Source: Citromicrobium sp.
Lineage (GTDB): Bacteria; Pseudomonadota; Alphaproteobacteria; Sphingomonadales; Sphingomonadaceae
Length of the DNA stretch: 41,168 nucleotides
Reading direction: 5' to 3'
Assembly: GCA_002729695.1 (NCBI GenBank)
Contig: PBYQ01000002.1
Coordinates: 1 to 41,168, forward strand
The notes below the pieces were generated by a model, which worked only from the letters and a program-made list of their open reading frames with translations, ran no database searches and was not told the DNA's origin. The translations under genes and the position numbers were made by a program. This document shows, in pieces, positions 33,961 to 41,168 of the stretch. Positions within the stretch are counted from its first letter, which is position 1. Each line of letters starts with the position of its first letter.

Positions 33961-35424
33961 ATGACCACTCTTCGCAATATCGGCATCGGCCTGCTCGTCA
34001 TTATCGTCATCGTTGCCATCGGCATCGCCATCCTGATGCGCGGGACATCGGCGACGCTCAGCGTCGATGAAGTCTCCGGCACCGATCCGACGCTGGTCGA
34101 ACCCGACGAAGGGCTCTTCCCGACGATCGACGTGGCAGAGCCGGTCGGCTGGGCCAAGGGGGAGGTACCCGGAGCGGCGAAGGGTCTGCAGGTGCAACGG
34201 TTCGCCGAAGGCCTCGATCATCCGCGCATAATGTACCGCCTGCCCAATGGCGATATTCTCGTGACGCTGACCAATAGTCCGCCACGCGACGTGGGCGGAA
34301 TCGAGGGCTTCATCATGAAGCGCCTGATGGGCAAGGCCGGGGCTGGAGAGCCTTCACCGAACAAGCTGGTGCTCCTGCGCGACACCAACGGCGATGGCCG
34401 GGCCGACATCAAGAAGGTGGTGCGAGAAGCCGGTCTGGATTCACCCTCCGGCCTCGCATATCGCGATGGCACGCTCTACGTCGCCAATCACAATGCGTTG
34501 CTCGCGTTCGAGTACGAACTCGGCTCCACGCAGATCTCCGGCAAGCCGCGCAAGCTGTTGGACCTGCCCGGCGGCGGCAATCACTGGATGCGCAACATCG
34601 TCCTCTCGCCCGATGGCGAGAATCTCTACATCGCCGTCGGGTCCGCGACCAATATCGGCGATGACGGGATGGAGACTGAAGAAGGCCGCGCTACGATCTG
34701 GGAATACGATCTCGAGAGCGGCTCGGCGCGCCCTTACGCCACCGGGCTGCGCAACCCCAACGGGCTCGCATGGAACCCCATGTCTGGCGAACTGTGGACC
34801 ACCGTGAACGAGCGCGACATGCTCGGCGGCGATCTGGTGCCCGACTACCTGACCAACGTGCCGATTGGCGCGAACTACGGCTGGCCGTGGGTCTATTACA
34901 AGAACACGATCGATCGCCGGGTAAAGGCGCCGATGCCCAACTTCCTGACCGAATATGCTCGCTATCCCGAATATGCGCTCGGCCCGCATGTTGCTGCGCT
35001 CGGCCTTGCCTTCACGGGCGAGGGCAACCGGATGGGCGAACAGTTCGCCCGCGGCGCCTTCATCGCACGTCATGGCTCCTGGAACCGCAAGCCTCCCTCC
35101 GGCTACGACGTGGTGTTCGTGCGTTTCGACGAGCGTGGCAATCCCACGGGCAAGCCGATCAAGGTGCTCGACAGCTTCCTCGACGGCGACGGCGAGACCC
35201 GGGGCCGCCCGACATGGGTCGAATGGGCCGACGACGGGAGCCTGCTGATCAGCGACGATACCGCAGGGATCATCTGGCGCGTCGTTGCACCGGGTGCGAA
35301 GCCGACTCCGGCAGTCAAGCGGATCAAGGGCGACTCGCTCGAGCCGCAAACCGAACTCAAGGGCGATCCACGCGACGCCTTCACCGATGAGTTCGCCCGC
35401 GAATTCAATCCTATGGGCAACTAG
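33961..35424 (+). CDS. PQQ-dependent sugar (sorbosone-type) dehydrogenase
   Basis: Membrane-anchored beta-propeller protein of 487 residues. One N-terminal helix (about 5-30) leads into a periplasmic six-bladed propeller with DRDT-like NGDGRAD, GLAYRDGTLYVANHNALL, NHWMRNIVLSPDG, ATGLRNPNGLAW and ARHGSWNRKPPSGYDVVF. These motifs match the L-sorbosone/glucose dehydrogenase (GDH-B) group. The true substrate is unknown, and PQQ synthesis genes are not in the window. The ATG at 33961 is preferred over a start at 33925 that lacks support. Confidence 0.9.
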   Translation: MTTLRNIGIGLLVIIVIVAIGIAILMRGTSATLSVDEVSGTDPTLVEPDEGLFPTIDVAEPVGWAKGEVPGAAKGLQVQRFAEGLDHPRIMYRLPNGDILVTLTNSPPRDVGGIEGFIMKRLMGKAGAGEPSPNKLVLLRDTNGDGRADIKKVVREAGLDSPSGLAYRDGTLYVANHNALLAFEYELGSTQISGKPRKLLDLPGGGNHWMRNIVLSPDGENLYIAVGSATNIGDDGMETEEGRATIWEYDLESGSARPYATGLRNPNGLAWNPMSGELWTTVNERDMLGGDLVPDYLTNVPIGANYGWPWVYYKNTIDRRVKAPMPNFLTEYARYPEYALGPHVAALGLAFTGEGNRMGEQFARGAFIARHGSWNRKPPSGYDVVFVRFDERGNPTGKPIKVLDSFLDGDGETRGRPTWVEWADDGSLLISDDTAGIIWRVVAPGAKPTPAVKRIKGDSLEPQTELKGDPRDAFTDEFAREFNPMGN

Positions 35425-35433
35425 AACAGGCGA

Positions 35434-37173
35434 TCAGCCCACTAGCGCGTCGGTCTCCAGCTCGTAGAGCAAACCGGCACCGGCAACGGCAGCAGCCTTG
35501 AGCCCGATCGCTTCGGGCACGATCTGATCGAGGAAATAGCGCGTCGTCAGGCGTTTCGCGGCCTTGCGGCCCTCTTCATCGCTGTCTGCGAGCGCGCGGT
35601 GCTGCTCGAGCAGGCACCAGCCCGATACCGCGACGGCACACATGGCAGTGAAGGGTACGCTACCCGCCAGCCGGTCGTCGAGCGAGGCCTCCTCACGCAT
35701 CCACTTGGCAATGGCAGCGCATTCCCCGGCGAGAGCCTGCAGGTTCGCTTCATCTCCCGCATCCCGCGCGATATCCGCGAAGAGCGCCTGCAACGCCTGA
35801 CCATCCTCGAGCCCGAGCTTGCGGGTCACCAGATCGGCGGCCTGGATACCGTTGGTGCCTTCGTAGATCGGGGCGATCCGGCTATCGCGCCAATGCTGTG
35901 CAGCGCCCGTTTCCTCGATGAAGCCCATCCCACCGTGGACCTGGATACCGAGTGAGGCGACGTCGATGCCCGTATCGGTCGCCCATGCTTTCAGCATCGG
36001 CACGAGAACTTCGGCGCGGGCCGCTGCCGCACTGTCTCCAATGTCGCCACGATCGACCTGCCCGGCGGTGTAGTAGAGCAGACCACGCATCGCCTCGGTC
36101 AGGCTCCGCATGCGAACAAGCATCCGGCGCACGTCGGGATGCTCTATGATCGCCGCAGGGCTGCGATCGGCAGCTCCGGCGCGGGCCGACTGGATACGCT
36201 CCTTCGCATGGTCGAGCGCCTGCTGGGTCGCGCGCTCGGCGATTTGCACACCTTGCGAGCCGACATTGATCCGCGCGTTGTTCATCATCGTGAACATCGC
36301 CGCGAGGCCGCGGTTCTCCGCACCGACCAGCTCGCCGATGCACTCGTCATTGTCGCCGTAAGACATTACGCAGGTGGGCGAGGCGTTGATGCCCAGCTTG
36401 TGCTCGATGCTGACGCAGCGAAGATCATTGTGTGCGCCGGGCGTACCATCTTCGTTGAGGTGATATTTCGGCACCAGGAACAGAGAGATGCCCCGGCTGC
36501 CCTCGGGCGCGCCCGGCAGTCGCGCGAGAACCAGGTGGATGATGTTCTCCGCCAGCTCGTGCTCGCCCCAGGTGATGTAGATCTTCTGGCCCTTGATCCG
36601 GTACTTGCCCGCATGCTGGCCGTCTTCGATCAGCTGCGCAGTGGTACGCAACGCGCCGACATCGCTCCCTGCTTGCGATTCGGTGAGGTTCATCGTGCCC
36701 GACCACTGCCCGCTGATCAGCTTGGGCAGATAGCGTGCCTGCTGTTCCTCCGTCCCGTGCGCTTCAAGCGCCTCGATCGCTCCTACCGACAGCATCGGCA
36801 GCAGGTTGAACGCCATGTTCGCGGTACCGAGGTTCTCCAGCACGGCGCAGGCGAGCGTGAAGGGCAGGCCTTGCCCGCCATACTCCGCACTGCCCGCAAT
36901 CGCGTTCCACCCCTGCTCGACATAGGATTGGTACGCCGCCTCGAACCCCTCGGGCAGGCGCACCGTTCCATCCTGCAACTGCGCGCCTTCGAGGTCCCCC
37001 TTGCGATTGAGCGGGGCCCACTCGCCAGCCGCGAACTGACCGACGCCTTCGACGATCGCCTCGACCAGATCGGGCTCGGCTGCGGAGAAGCGTTCGCTTT
37101 CGGCGAGTTCGGCGATCCCGGCATTGACGCGGATCGCGAGCAACTGGTCCTGGGTGGCGGGCTTGTAGGTCAT
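35434..37173 (-). CDS. acyl-CoA dehydrogenase
   Basis: FAD enzyme of fatty acyl-CoA beta-oxidation. The product has 579 residues, the large form with a C-terminal extension. Motifs are MNLTESQAGSDVGALRTTA (FAD/substrate loop), KIYITWGEHELAENIIHLVL, IQVHGGMGFIEETGAAQHWRD and the catalytic Glu in IAPIYEGTNGIQA. Chain-length preference is not evident. The ATG at 37173 (MTYKPATQDQ) is the family start; 17 upstream codons in frame are basic and unconserved. It diverges from tsaC across 53 bp. Confidence 0.94.
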   Translation of the reverse strand: MTYKPATQDQLLAIRVNAGIAELAESERFSAAEPDLVEAIVEGVGQFAAGEWAPLNRKGDLEGAQLQDGTVRLPEGFEAAYQSYVEQGWNAIAGSAEYGGQGLPFTLACAVLENLGTANMAFNLLPMLSVGAIEALEAHGTEEQQARYLPKLISGQWSGTMNLTESQAGSDVGALRTTAQLIEDGQHAGKYRIKGQKIYITWGEHELAENIIHLVLARLPGAPEGSRGISLFLVPKYHLNEDGTPGAHNDLRCVSIEHKLGINASPTCVMSYGDNDECIGELVGAENRGLAAMFTMMNNARINVGSQGVQIAERATQQALDHAKERIQSARAGAADRSPAAIIEHPDVRRMLVRMRSLTEAMRGLLYYTAGQVDRGDIGDSAAAARAEVLVPMLKAWATDTGIDVASLGIQVHGGMGFIEETGAAQHWRDSRIAPIYEGTNGIQAADLVTRKLGLEDGQALQALFADIARDAGDEANLQALAGECAAIAKWMREEASLDDRLAGSVPFTAMCAVAVSGWCLLEQHRALADSDEEGRKAAKRLTTRYFLDQIVPEAIGLKAAAVAGAGLLYELETDALVG

Positions 37174-37226
37174 TGCGCGGGAGCGTCCTCTTGGTTTTCT
37201 CGGCCCCCCGGATATAGCGCGCAAGG

Positions 37227-38177
37227 ATGGACCGCAAATACGTTACGGAAACGGTATTGGCCGATACGGCGGGAATCGCGCGCGGGGTAGATATCCTGCG
37301 TGCGGGCGGTCTGGTGGCCGTGCCGACCGAGACTGTCTACGGCCTGGCAGCGCGCGCCGATAGCGAAGAGGCGGTCGGCCAAATTTTCGAAGCCAAGGGG
37401 CGGCCGGCTTTCAACCCGCTGATCGTGCATGTCCTCGATATCGCAGCTGCTGAAGCGATCGCGGAGATCGACGAGAGGGCGCGCATGCTGGCTGATCGAT
37501 TCTGGCCCGGACCGCTAACGATGGTCCTGTCGCGCCGGCCCGATGCCCAGCTGGCACCGCAGATCGCCGCAGGCTTGCCGACGGTCGCCGTGCGCTCCCC
37601 CGCGCATCCGGCGATGCGCGCCATTCTGGAGGGGCTGGGCAAGGCCCTGGCCGCGCCTTCGGCCAACGCGAGCGAGACGGTGAGCCCGACCAGCGCCGCG
37701 CACGTTCTGGCGACGCTGGACGGGAGGATCGACGCGGTGGTCGATGGCGGTCCAACAGAGCGAGGCCTCGAATCGACGATCATTGCCTTGAGAGAAGACG
37801 GGCGCTGGTCGCTGTTGCGCGAGGGGCCGATCACGCGGCAGGATCTGGATTCAGTTCTTGGGGAGGAGACCCCGTCTAACGGTGCAATTGAGGCGCCGGG
37901 GCAGCTCGCTCGCCATTATGCGCCCGGGAAACCTGTCAGGCTCAACGCTAGGCACGCTGAGGAGGGGGAATTCCTGATCGGCTTCGGATCGGTGACAGGG
38001 GACGTGACGCTGTCAGAGAGCGGTGACATCAACGAGGCGGCGCGAAATCTCTATGCATGCCTGCATTGGGCGCGGGAGGCTCCCCAGTTACGTATCGCGG
38101 TCGCAGCCATCCCCGACGAAGGTATTGGCAAAGCAATCAACGACCGACTGCGGAGAGCCGCGGCCCCCGGGAGTTAG
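37227..38177 (+). CDS. tsaC: L-threonylcarbamoyladenylate synthase, Sua5 type
   Basis: Makes threonylcarbamoyl-AMP for the universal t6A37 modification of ANN-decoding tRNAs. The product has 316 residues. The YrdC domain (about 15-200) has GGLVAVPTETVYGLAARA, KGRPAFNPLIVHV and APSANASETVSPTSAAHV; a linker and C-terminal Sua5 domain follow (QLARHYAPGKPVRLN). The length and extra domain indicate Sua5 rather than short TsaC. Its 3' end overlaps a convergent lipoprotein gene by four bases. Confidence 0.94.
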   Translation: MDRKYVTETVLADTAGIARGVDILRAGGLVAVPTETVYGLAARADSEEAVGQIFEAKGRPAFNPLIVHVLDIAAAEAIAEIDERARMLADRFWPGPLTMVLSRRPDAQLAPQIAAGLPTVAVRSPAHPAMRAILEGLGKALAAPSANASETVSPTSAAHVLATLDGRIDAVVDGGPTERGLESTIIALREDGRWSLLREGPITRQDLDSVLGEETPSNGAIEAPGQLARHYAPGKPVRLNARHAEEGEFLIGFGSVTGDVTLSESGDINEAARNLYACLHWAREAPQLRIAVAAIPDEGIGKAINDRLRRAAAPGS

Positions 38178-38500
38178 CGGTCCGGTTCGTAAGGTATGGT
38201 GGGCAAGATGCGCTCGATCTCTTCGTAGGTCTCTCGCGCCTTGTCGCACGCCTTCCGATCGCCTTCCTCGCAATCGTCGCGCTGCTTGCGATAGCGCCGT
38301 TCGAGCTTTGCCAGTTCCTCTTCGCGCTTGCGGATTTCACGCCCGCGCTTTTCGTCTGCCTCGCTCTGACTGGTGGTCGCCAGATCGACCGCCTTGCCGG
38401 CAACCTTCACGGGCGCGGTAGCCACGTCAAACGCCGTCTTGGCGAGACACCCCTGCAGGGCCAGTGCGGCGAGGAGGGCGAGCGGCACGATCTGTCTCAT
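38174..38500 (-). CDS. small coiled-coil lipoprotein of unknown function
   Basis: The 108-residue product has a type II signal peptide with lipobox LQGC (Cys at residue 18). A highly charged region follows that looks like coiled coil (about 48-85, Glu/Lys/Arg-rich) with two Cys in DDCEEGDRKACDKA, then a short Pro-rich end. I do not recognise the family. It lies 39 bp downstream of the DUF2807 lipoprotein in the same direction, so they may be co-expressed. Confidence 0.8.
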   Translation of the reverse strand: MRQIVPLALLAALALQGCLAKTAFDVATAPVKVAGKAVDLATTSQSEADEKRGREIRKREEELAKLERRYRKQRDDCEEGDRKACDKARETYEEIERILPTIPYEPDR

Positions 38501-38539
38501 GCCGCCAGTTTATGCCCTGCCTCGCGCGGTGGTGGAACC

Positions 38540-39334
38540 CTATTCCGCGTCGGTCGCGTCAGCCGGGCCCTCGTCCCCTGCTACAGGTTCGGTTTTGGAT
38601 GGTTCAGCTGCCGCGCGCGCATTGCACTTGAGCTCTCCCGAACCCATCGCGCTGACCGAACATTTTGCGTTGCCGATCACTTCGACGGTCCCGGACCCCA
38701 TGATGCTCGCTTCGACATCGCCGTCGGATGCAAAGATCGCATCACCGGAACCTGCGATCGAGATTTCCGCTTTGCCGATCTTGACCTTCGCCATGTCGAG
38801 GTCGCCCGAGCCCGCGATCGACAATTCCAGGCTGTCTGCCCGGCCGGCCGCGACGAGCGTACCGGACCCCGCCACGTTGACCTCCAGTTCGCTGGCGTCG
38901 ATCCGTCCGATCTTCGATGTGCCGGACCCCGCGATCGAGACTTCTGCCTCATCGCCGGAACCCAGGCGATCGAGTTCGATGATACCCGACCCTGCCATCG
39001 ACACGGATTTCGGTGTCGGCATGGTGATACGGATGATGGCGGTGCCGCCTTTGCGCCATTTGCCCTCGCGCCCGATCTCGAGCTCGTCTTCGTCGAGATC
39101 GAACCGCAGGTCTTCGGTAACGCCAGCAGGCCCTTCGACGTCGATGGTCAAGGTCTTGCCCGAAGTGACGATGACACGATCGGGCCCGGCAAGCGCGATT
39201 TCCGTGGGCGTTGCGCCCTCGTAGTCCAGCTCGGCCAGCGGTACGCCATCGCTCCCCGACATGTTGAAATTACCATTGCACGCGGAAAGCAGTGTCGCTG
39301 TTGCGGCAATTGCGAGGCCTGACCAGAACTTCAT
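38540..39334 (-). CDS. DUF2807 (GIN-domain) lipoprotein
   Basis: Predicted lipoprotein of 264 residues. The signal peptide ends in lipobox LSAC at about residue 19. The mature part is a series of short strands punctuated by AGSG/MGSG turns (for example VSIAGSGTSKIG, LSIAGSGDLDMAK, ASIMGSGTVEV), as expected for a DUF2807/GIN beta-solenoid. Function is unknown; members are thought to be envelope adhesin-like or anti-sigma-associated proteins. The ATG at 39334 gives the signal peptide; 40 upstream codons in frame are unconserved. Confidence 0.88.
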   Translation of the reverse strand: MKFWSGLAIAATATLLSACNGNFNMSGSDGVPLAELDYEGATPTEIALAGPDRVIVTSGKTLTIDVEGPAGVTEDLRFDLDEDELEIGREGKWRKGGTAIIRITMPTPKSVSMAGSGIIELDRLGSGDEAEVSIAGSGTSKIGRIDASELEVNVAGSGTLVAAGRADSLELSIAGSGDLDMAKVKIGKAEISIAGSGDAIFASDGDVEASIMGSGTVEVIGNAKCSVSAMGSGELKCNARAAAEPSKTEPVAGDEGPADATDAE

Positions 39335-39396
39335 GACGATCTCCACCGACTGACTGTATTGCATCCTTAATACAGGGAGTGGGTCGCACAAAGCAA

Positions 39397-39424
39397 GAGG
39401 GCCGCCCCTTGCGGAGCGGCCCTC
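39397..39424 (-). terminator. intrinsic terminator after carD
   Basis: A 12-bp stem (one G-T pair) closed by a GCAA tetraloop of the GNRA class lies about 37 bases past the carD stop. On the minus strand it is followed by TTGCTTTGT, a T-rich tail. It is the best-formed intrinsic terminator in the window. Confidence 0.8.
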
Positions 39425-39461
39425 GTCAGCTGTCTGTCGAATGCCATGAGGCACCGGTCGA

Positions 39462-39995
39462 TCAGGCTTCTTCTGCGCTTTCGTAATATTGCGGCGCGTG
39501 TTCGCGCAGCACCGAAAGAATCTTTTCGAGCGCGGCAGGCTCGTCCGTCTTTTCCATCGCAGCGAGTTCGCGCGCGAGACGGCTGGATGCTGCCTCGAAG
39601 ATCTGCCGCTCGGAATAGCTCTGTTCGGGCTGGTCGTCGGGGCGGAACAGGTCGCGGGTCACTTCGGCGATCGACACGAGGTCGCCCGAGTTGATCTTCG
39701 CTTCGTATTCCTGCGCGCGGCGGCTCCACATGGTCCGCTTGACCTTGGGCTTGCCCTTCAGCGTTTCCATCGCTTCCTTCAGCGTCTTGTCGCTGGAAAG
39801 CTTGCGCATGCCGATCGATTCGACCTTGTTGACCGGAACGCGAAGCGTCATCCGCTCTTTCTCGAAGCGCAGCACGTACAGTTCGAGCTGCATTCCGGCG
39901 ATTTCCTCGCTTTGCAGTTCGACCACGCGGCCGACGCCATGCTTGGGGTAAACGACATAATCGCCGACATCGAAGGCGAGAGCCTTGGCTGCCAT
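39462..39995 (-). CDS. carD: CarD-family transcription regulator
   Basis: RNA-polymerase-binding protein (CarD_CdnL_TRCF family) that stabilises open promoter complexes, notably for rRNA and growth genes. The product has 177 residues. The N-terminal Tudor-like domain has FDVGDYVVYPKHGVGRVVEL and LRVPVNKVESIGMRKL; the C-terminal helical domain has WSRRAQEYEAKINSGDLVSIAEVTRDL. The ATG at 39995 has AAAGGA at proper distance; an ATG at 40010 overlaps that site. The 207 bp upstream hold a 6-bp inverted repeat CACGGT/ACCGTG (40125-40140) but no clear promoter by eye. Confidence 0.94.
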   Translation of the reverse strand: MAAKALAFDVGDYVVYPKHGVGRVVELQSEEIAGMQLELYVLRFEKERMTLRVPVNKVESIGMRKLSSDKTLKEAMETLKGKPKVKRTMWSRRAQEYEAKINSGDLVSIAEVTRDLFRPDDQPEQSYSERQIFEAASSRLARELAAMEKTDEPAALEKILSVLREHAPQYYESAEEA

Positions 39996-40202
39996 GAAAT
40001 TTCCTTTCATTCGAAGGCAAGACTGTGCAGCGCGCGCAAAGGAAGGCCGACCGCCCGAGAGCGGGCGAAGGTCCGGTTGCGTCGTGATGCTGGGGGAACC
40101 TGCCTTTCAACTTCCACGTGCCGACACGGTAACCACCGTGGCGGACGGCCTATATAGCAGGTTCTTGCGAATATTGCGAGTCGATGAGACAAATGGGACG
40201 GA

Positions 40203-40985
40203 TCAGTTACGTTCCTCGCGCGCCTGAACGAATTCCCCCCCGAGCAGCAGCACGTAGGCGCTCAGATAGAACCAGGTGAGCAGGATCACGACGGCACCCA
40301 GTGAGCCGTAGGTCGCGTTGTAATCGCCGAAATTCGCAACATAGCGTGAGAACAGCGCGGTCGCGCCGACCCAGACGATGGAAAACAGCGCTGCACCCGG
40401 CAGCACCGCTCCCCACGGAGGATCGGGGCGGTTGGGCGCCACCCGGTAGAGGAAGCCCGCACCGATCATTCCGGCAAGGAACATTAGCGCGAAACTCGCG
40501 ACCGGTGCAGCCTCTCCGGGCAACGCGGCCGTCAGAGAAATTGCGGTGCCCGCAAGCCCCAGGGCGAAGACCCCGCCAAGCGTAACCGCGAGTGCGATGG
40601 CATTGCTTTTGAAAAACCCGCGGTTTTCTTCGGCATTGAAGACGACATTCAAGCCGCTGATCACGCCTCGGGCGGCGTTTCGCGCGCCGAACAGCGATAA
40701 TCCGAAAGCGATCAGCAGGCCCAGGCCCTTTGCATCATCCTTGGCCTCGGTCACGGATTGCAACTGGTCGCCGACGAGCGCGGCCGCGCTGGGCGGGAGA
40801 GCCCGACCGATCGCCGCGATATCGCGTGCAACGATATCGGGCGTCGCCACCAGTCCGTAAACCAGAACGCTGACCGCGAGCAGCGGCACCATCGCCAGAA
40901 ACGCGTAGTAGGACACGCCCGCCGCGACGAGCCCCGCGTTGTCCGCGTTGGCCCCGCGCCAGGTCCGTGAGAGAATTTTGAACAT
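40203..40985 (-). CDS. YihY/BrkB family inner membrane protein
   Basis: Integral membrane protein of 260 residues with about six hydrophobic helices. Recognisable YihY-family segments are AAGVSYYAFLAMVPLLAVSV, LSLFGARNAARGVISGLNVVFN and YGSLGAVVILLTWFYLSAYVLLLGGEF. The older label ribonuclease BN is not supported for this family. Its activity is uncertain. It is inserted between fdxA and carD, all on the minus strand and likely one transcript or closely spaced ones. Confidence 0.92.
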   Translation of the reverse strand: MFKILSRTWRGANADNAGLVAAGVSYYAFLAMVPLLAVSVLVYGLVATPDIVARDIAAIGRALPPSAAALVGDQLQSVTEAKDDAKGLGLLIAFGLSLFGARNAARGVISGLNVVFNAEENRGFFKSNAIALAVTLGGVFALGLAGTAISLTAALPGEAAPVASFALMFLAGMIGAGFLYRVAPNRPDPPWGAVLPGAALFSIVWVGATALFSRYVANFGDYNATYGSLGAVVILLTWFYLSAYVLLLGGEFVQAREERN

Positions 40986-41012
40986 CGACCCCCCCTTTTC
41001 AGAGGAATCGAC

Positions 41013-41168
41013 TCAATCGCCCTCGCCGGGTTCCTCGGTGAAGAACTTCTCGAACTTGCCCTCTTCGCCCTTGTGCTCGTCGGCGTCCGCGGGCGGGTCC
41101 TTCTTCTGGGTGATGTTCGGCCATTCGTTGGAGAACTTGGTGTTGAGCTCCAGCCACTTTTCGAGGTT
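41013..41168 (-). CDS. fdxA: ferredoxin FdxA, 3' part only
   Basis: The last 51 codons are visible, from the window edge to TGA at 41013. The translated end begins [20 protein letters not shown], the C-terminal region typical of the 7Fe ferredoxin FdxA of alphaproteobacteria, followed by an acidic tail ending GEGD. The cluster-binding cysteines lie outside the window. The position near carD supports the call, since this pairing is common in the class. It is too short to appear as a full gene here. Confidence 0.87.
   Translation of the reverse strand, partial: NLEKWLELNTKFSNEWPNITQKKDPPADADEHKGEEGKFEKFFTEEPGEGD

Noticed and set aside
40116..40127. CCACGTG core as another parS
   Set aside because: Only the central bases match (TTCCACGTG followed by CCGAC); about 9 of 16 positions, no better than chance for a GC-rich region.
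40125..40140. Inverted repeat CACGGT/ACCGTG upstream of carD as an operator
   Set aside because: Only 6-bp arms and no recognised promoter next to it; recorded in the carD entry but not called as a site.

Overview
This is a GC-rich alphaproteobacterial chromosome segment. The gene set and small families (popZ, DUF1491, DUF3035, DUF6489, carD next to fdxA, class I Fe-S fumarase, hemE beside the origin) point to Sphingomonadales, probably Erythrobacteraceae. The taxon is inferred from protein content, not from a search. There are 48 genes; ileS at the left edge and fdxA at the right edge are cut by the window. I see no rRNA, tRNA, CRISPR array, prophage, insertion sequence or obvious horizontally acquired island.

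The main structure is the replication-origin and segregation region. The only gap longer than 300 bases (21791-22105) lies between the divergent genes ppsR and hemE. It holds two DnaA-box-like 9-mers and an A/T-only run beside hemE, which is the layout of the Caulobacter origin, so I read it as oriC. Genes on both sides mostly point away from it: 15287-21790 is entirely minus strand, and 22106-32606 is plus strand except for two small genes. Four parS palindromes lie 6-9 kb to the right, in and around mnmE-mnmG-rsmG, directly before parA-parB. A popZ-family gene for the likely polar ParB anchor lies about 11 kb to the left.

Layout. 1-3507 (+): ileS, lspA and a DUF3035 lipoprotein. 3625-7914 (-): class I fumarase, an unknown membrane protein, and a LytS-type kinase with a LytTR regulator. 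8077-13272 (+): a degenerate isoaspartyl-methyltransferase-like protein, tolC, popZ, a secreted S9 peptidase and a thioredoxin-like ferredoxin. 13269-15247: a small membrane protein (-), then a CBS protein, erpA-like and xth-like genes (+). 15287-21790 (-): SleB-type hydrolase, DUF1491, PaaI thioesterase, ptsN, long hpf, dnaQ, coaE, aroE, maf and ppsR. 22106-25562 (+): hemE, hemJ, rho and an AAA ATPase. 25557-26650 (-): NTF2-like protein and dienelactone hydrolase. 26743-32606 (+): DUF6489, mnmE, mnmG, rsmG, parA, parB. 32638-41168 is mixed: a Gly/Tyr-rich secreted protein, free Met-R-sulfoxide reductase, sorbosone-type dehydrogenase, acyl-CoA dehydrogenase, Sua5/TsaC, two lipoproteins, carD, a YihY membrane protein and fdxA.

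I found no convincing undescribed defence or mobile system. The most notable points are the oriC/parS layout, parS sites written inside mnmG and rsmG codons, a palindromic repeat apparently inserted in frame in ileS, and a maf gene whose conserved N-terminus appears to need a CTG start.
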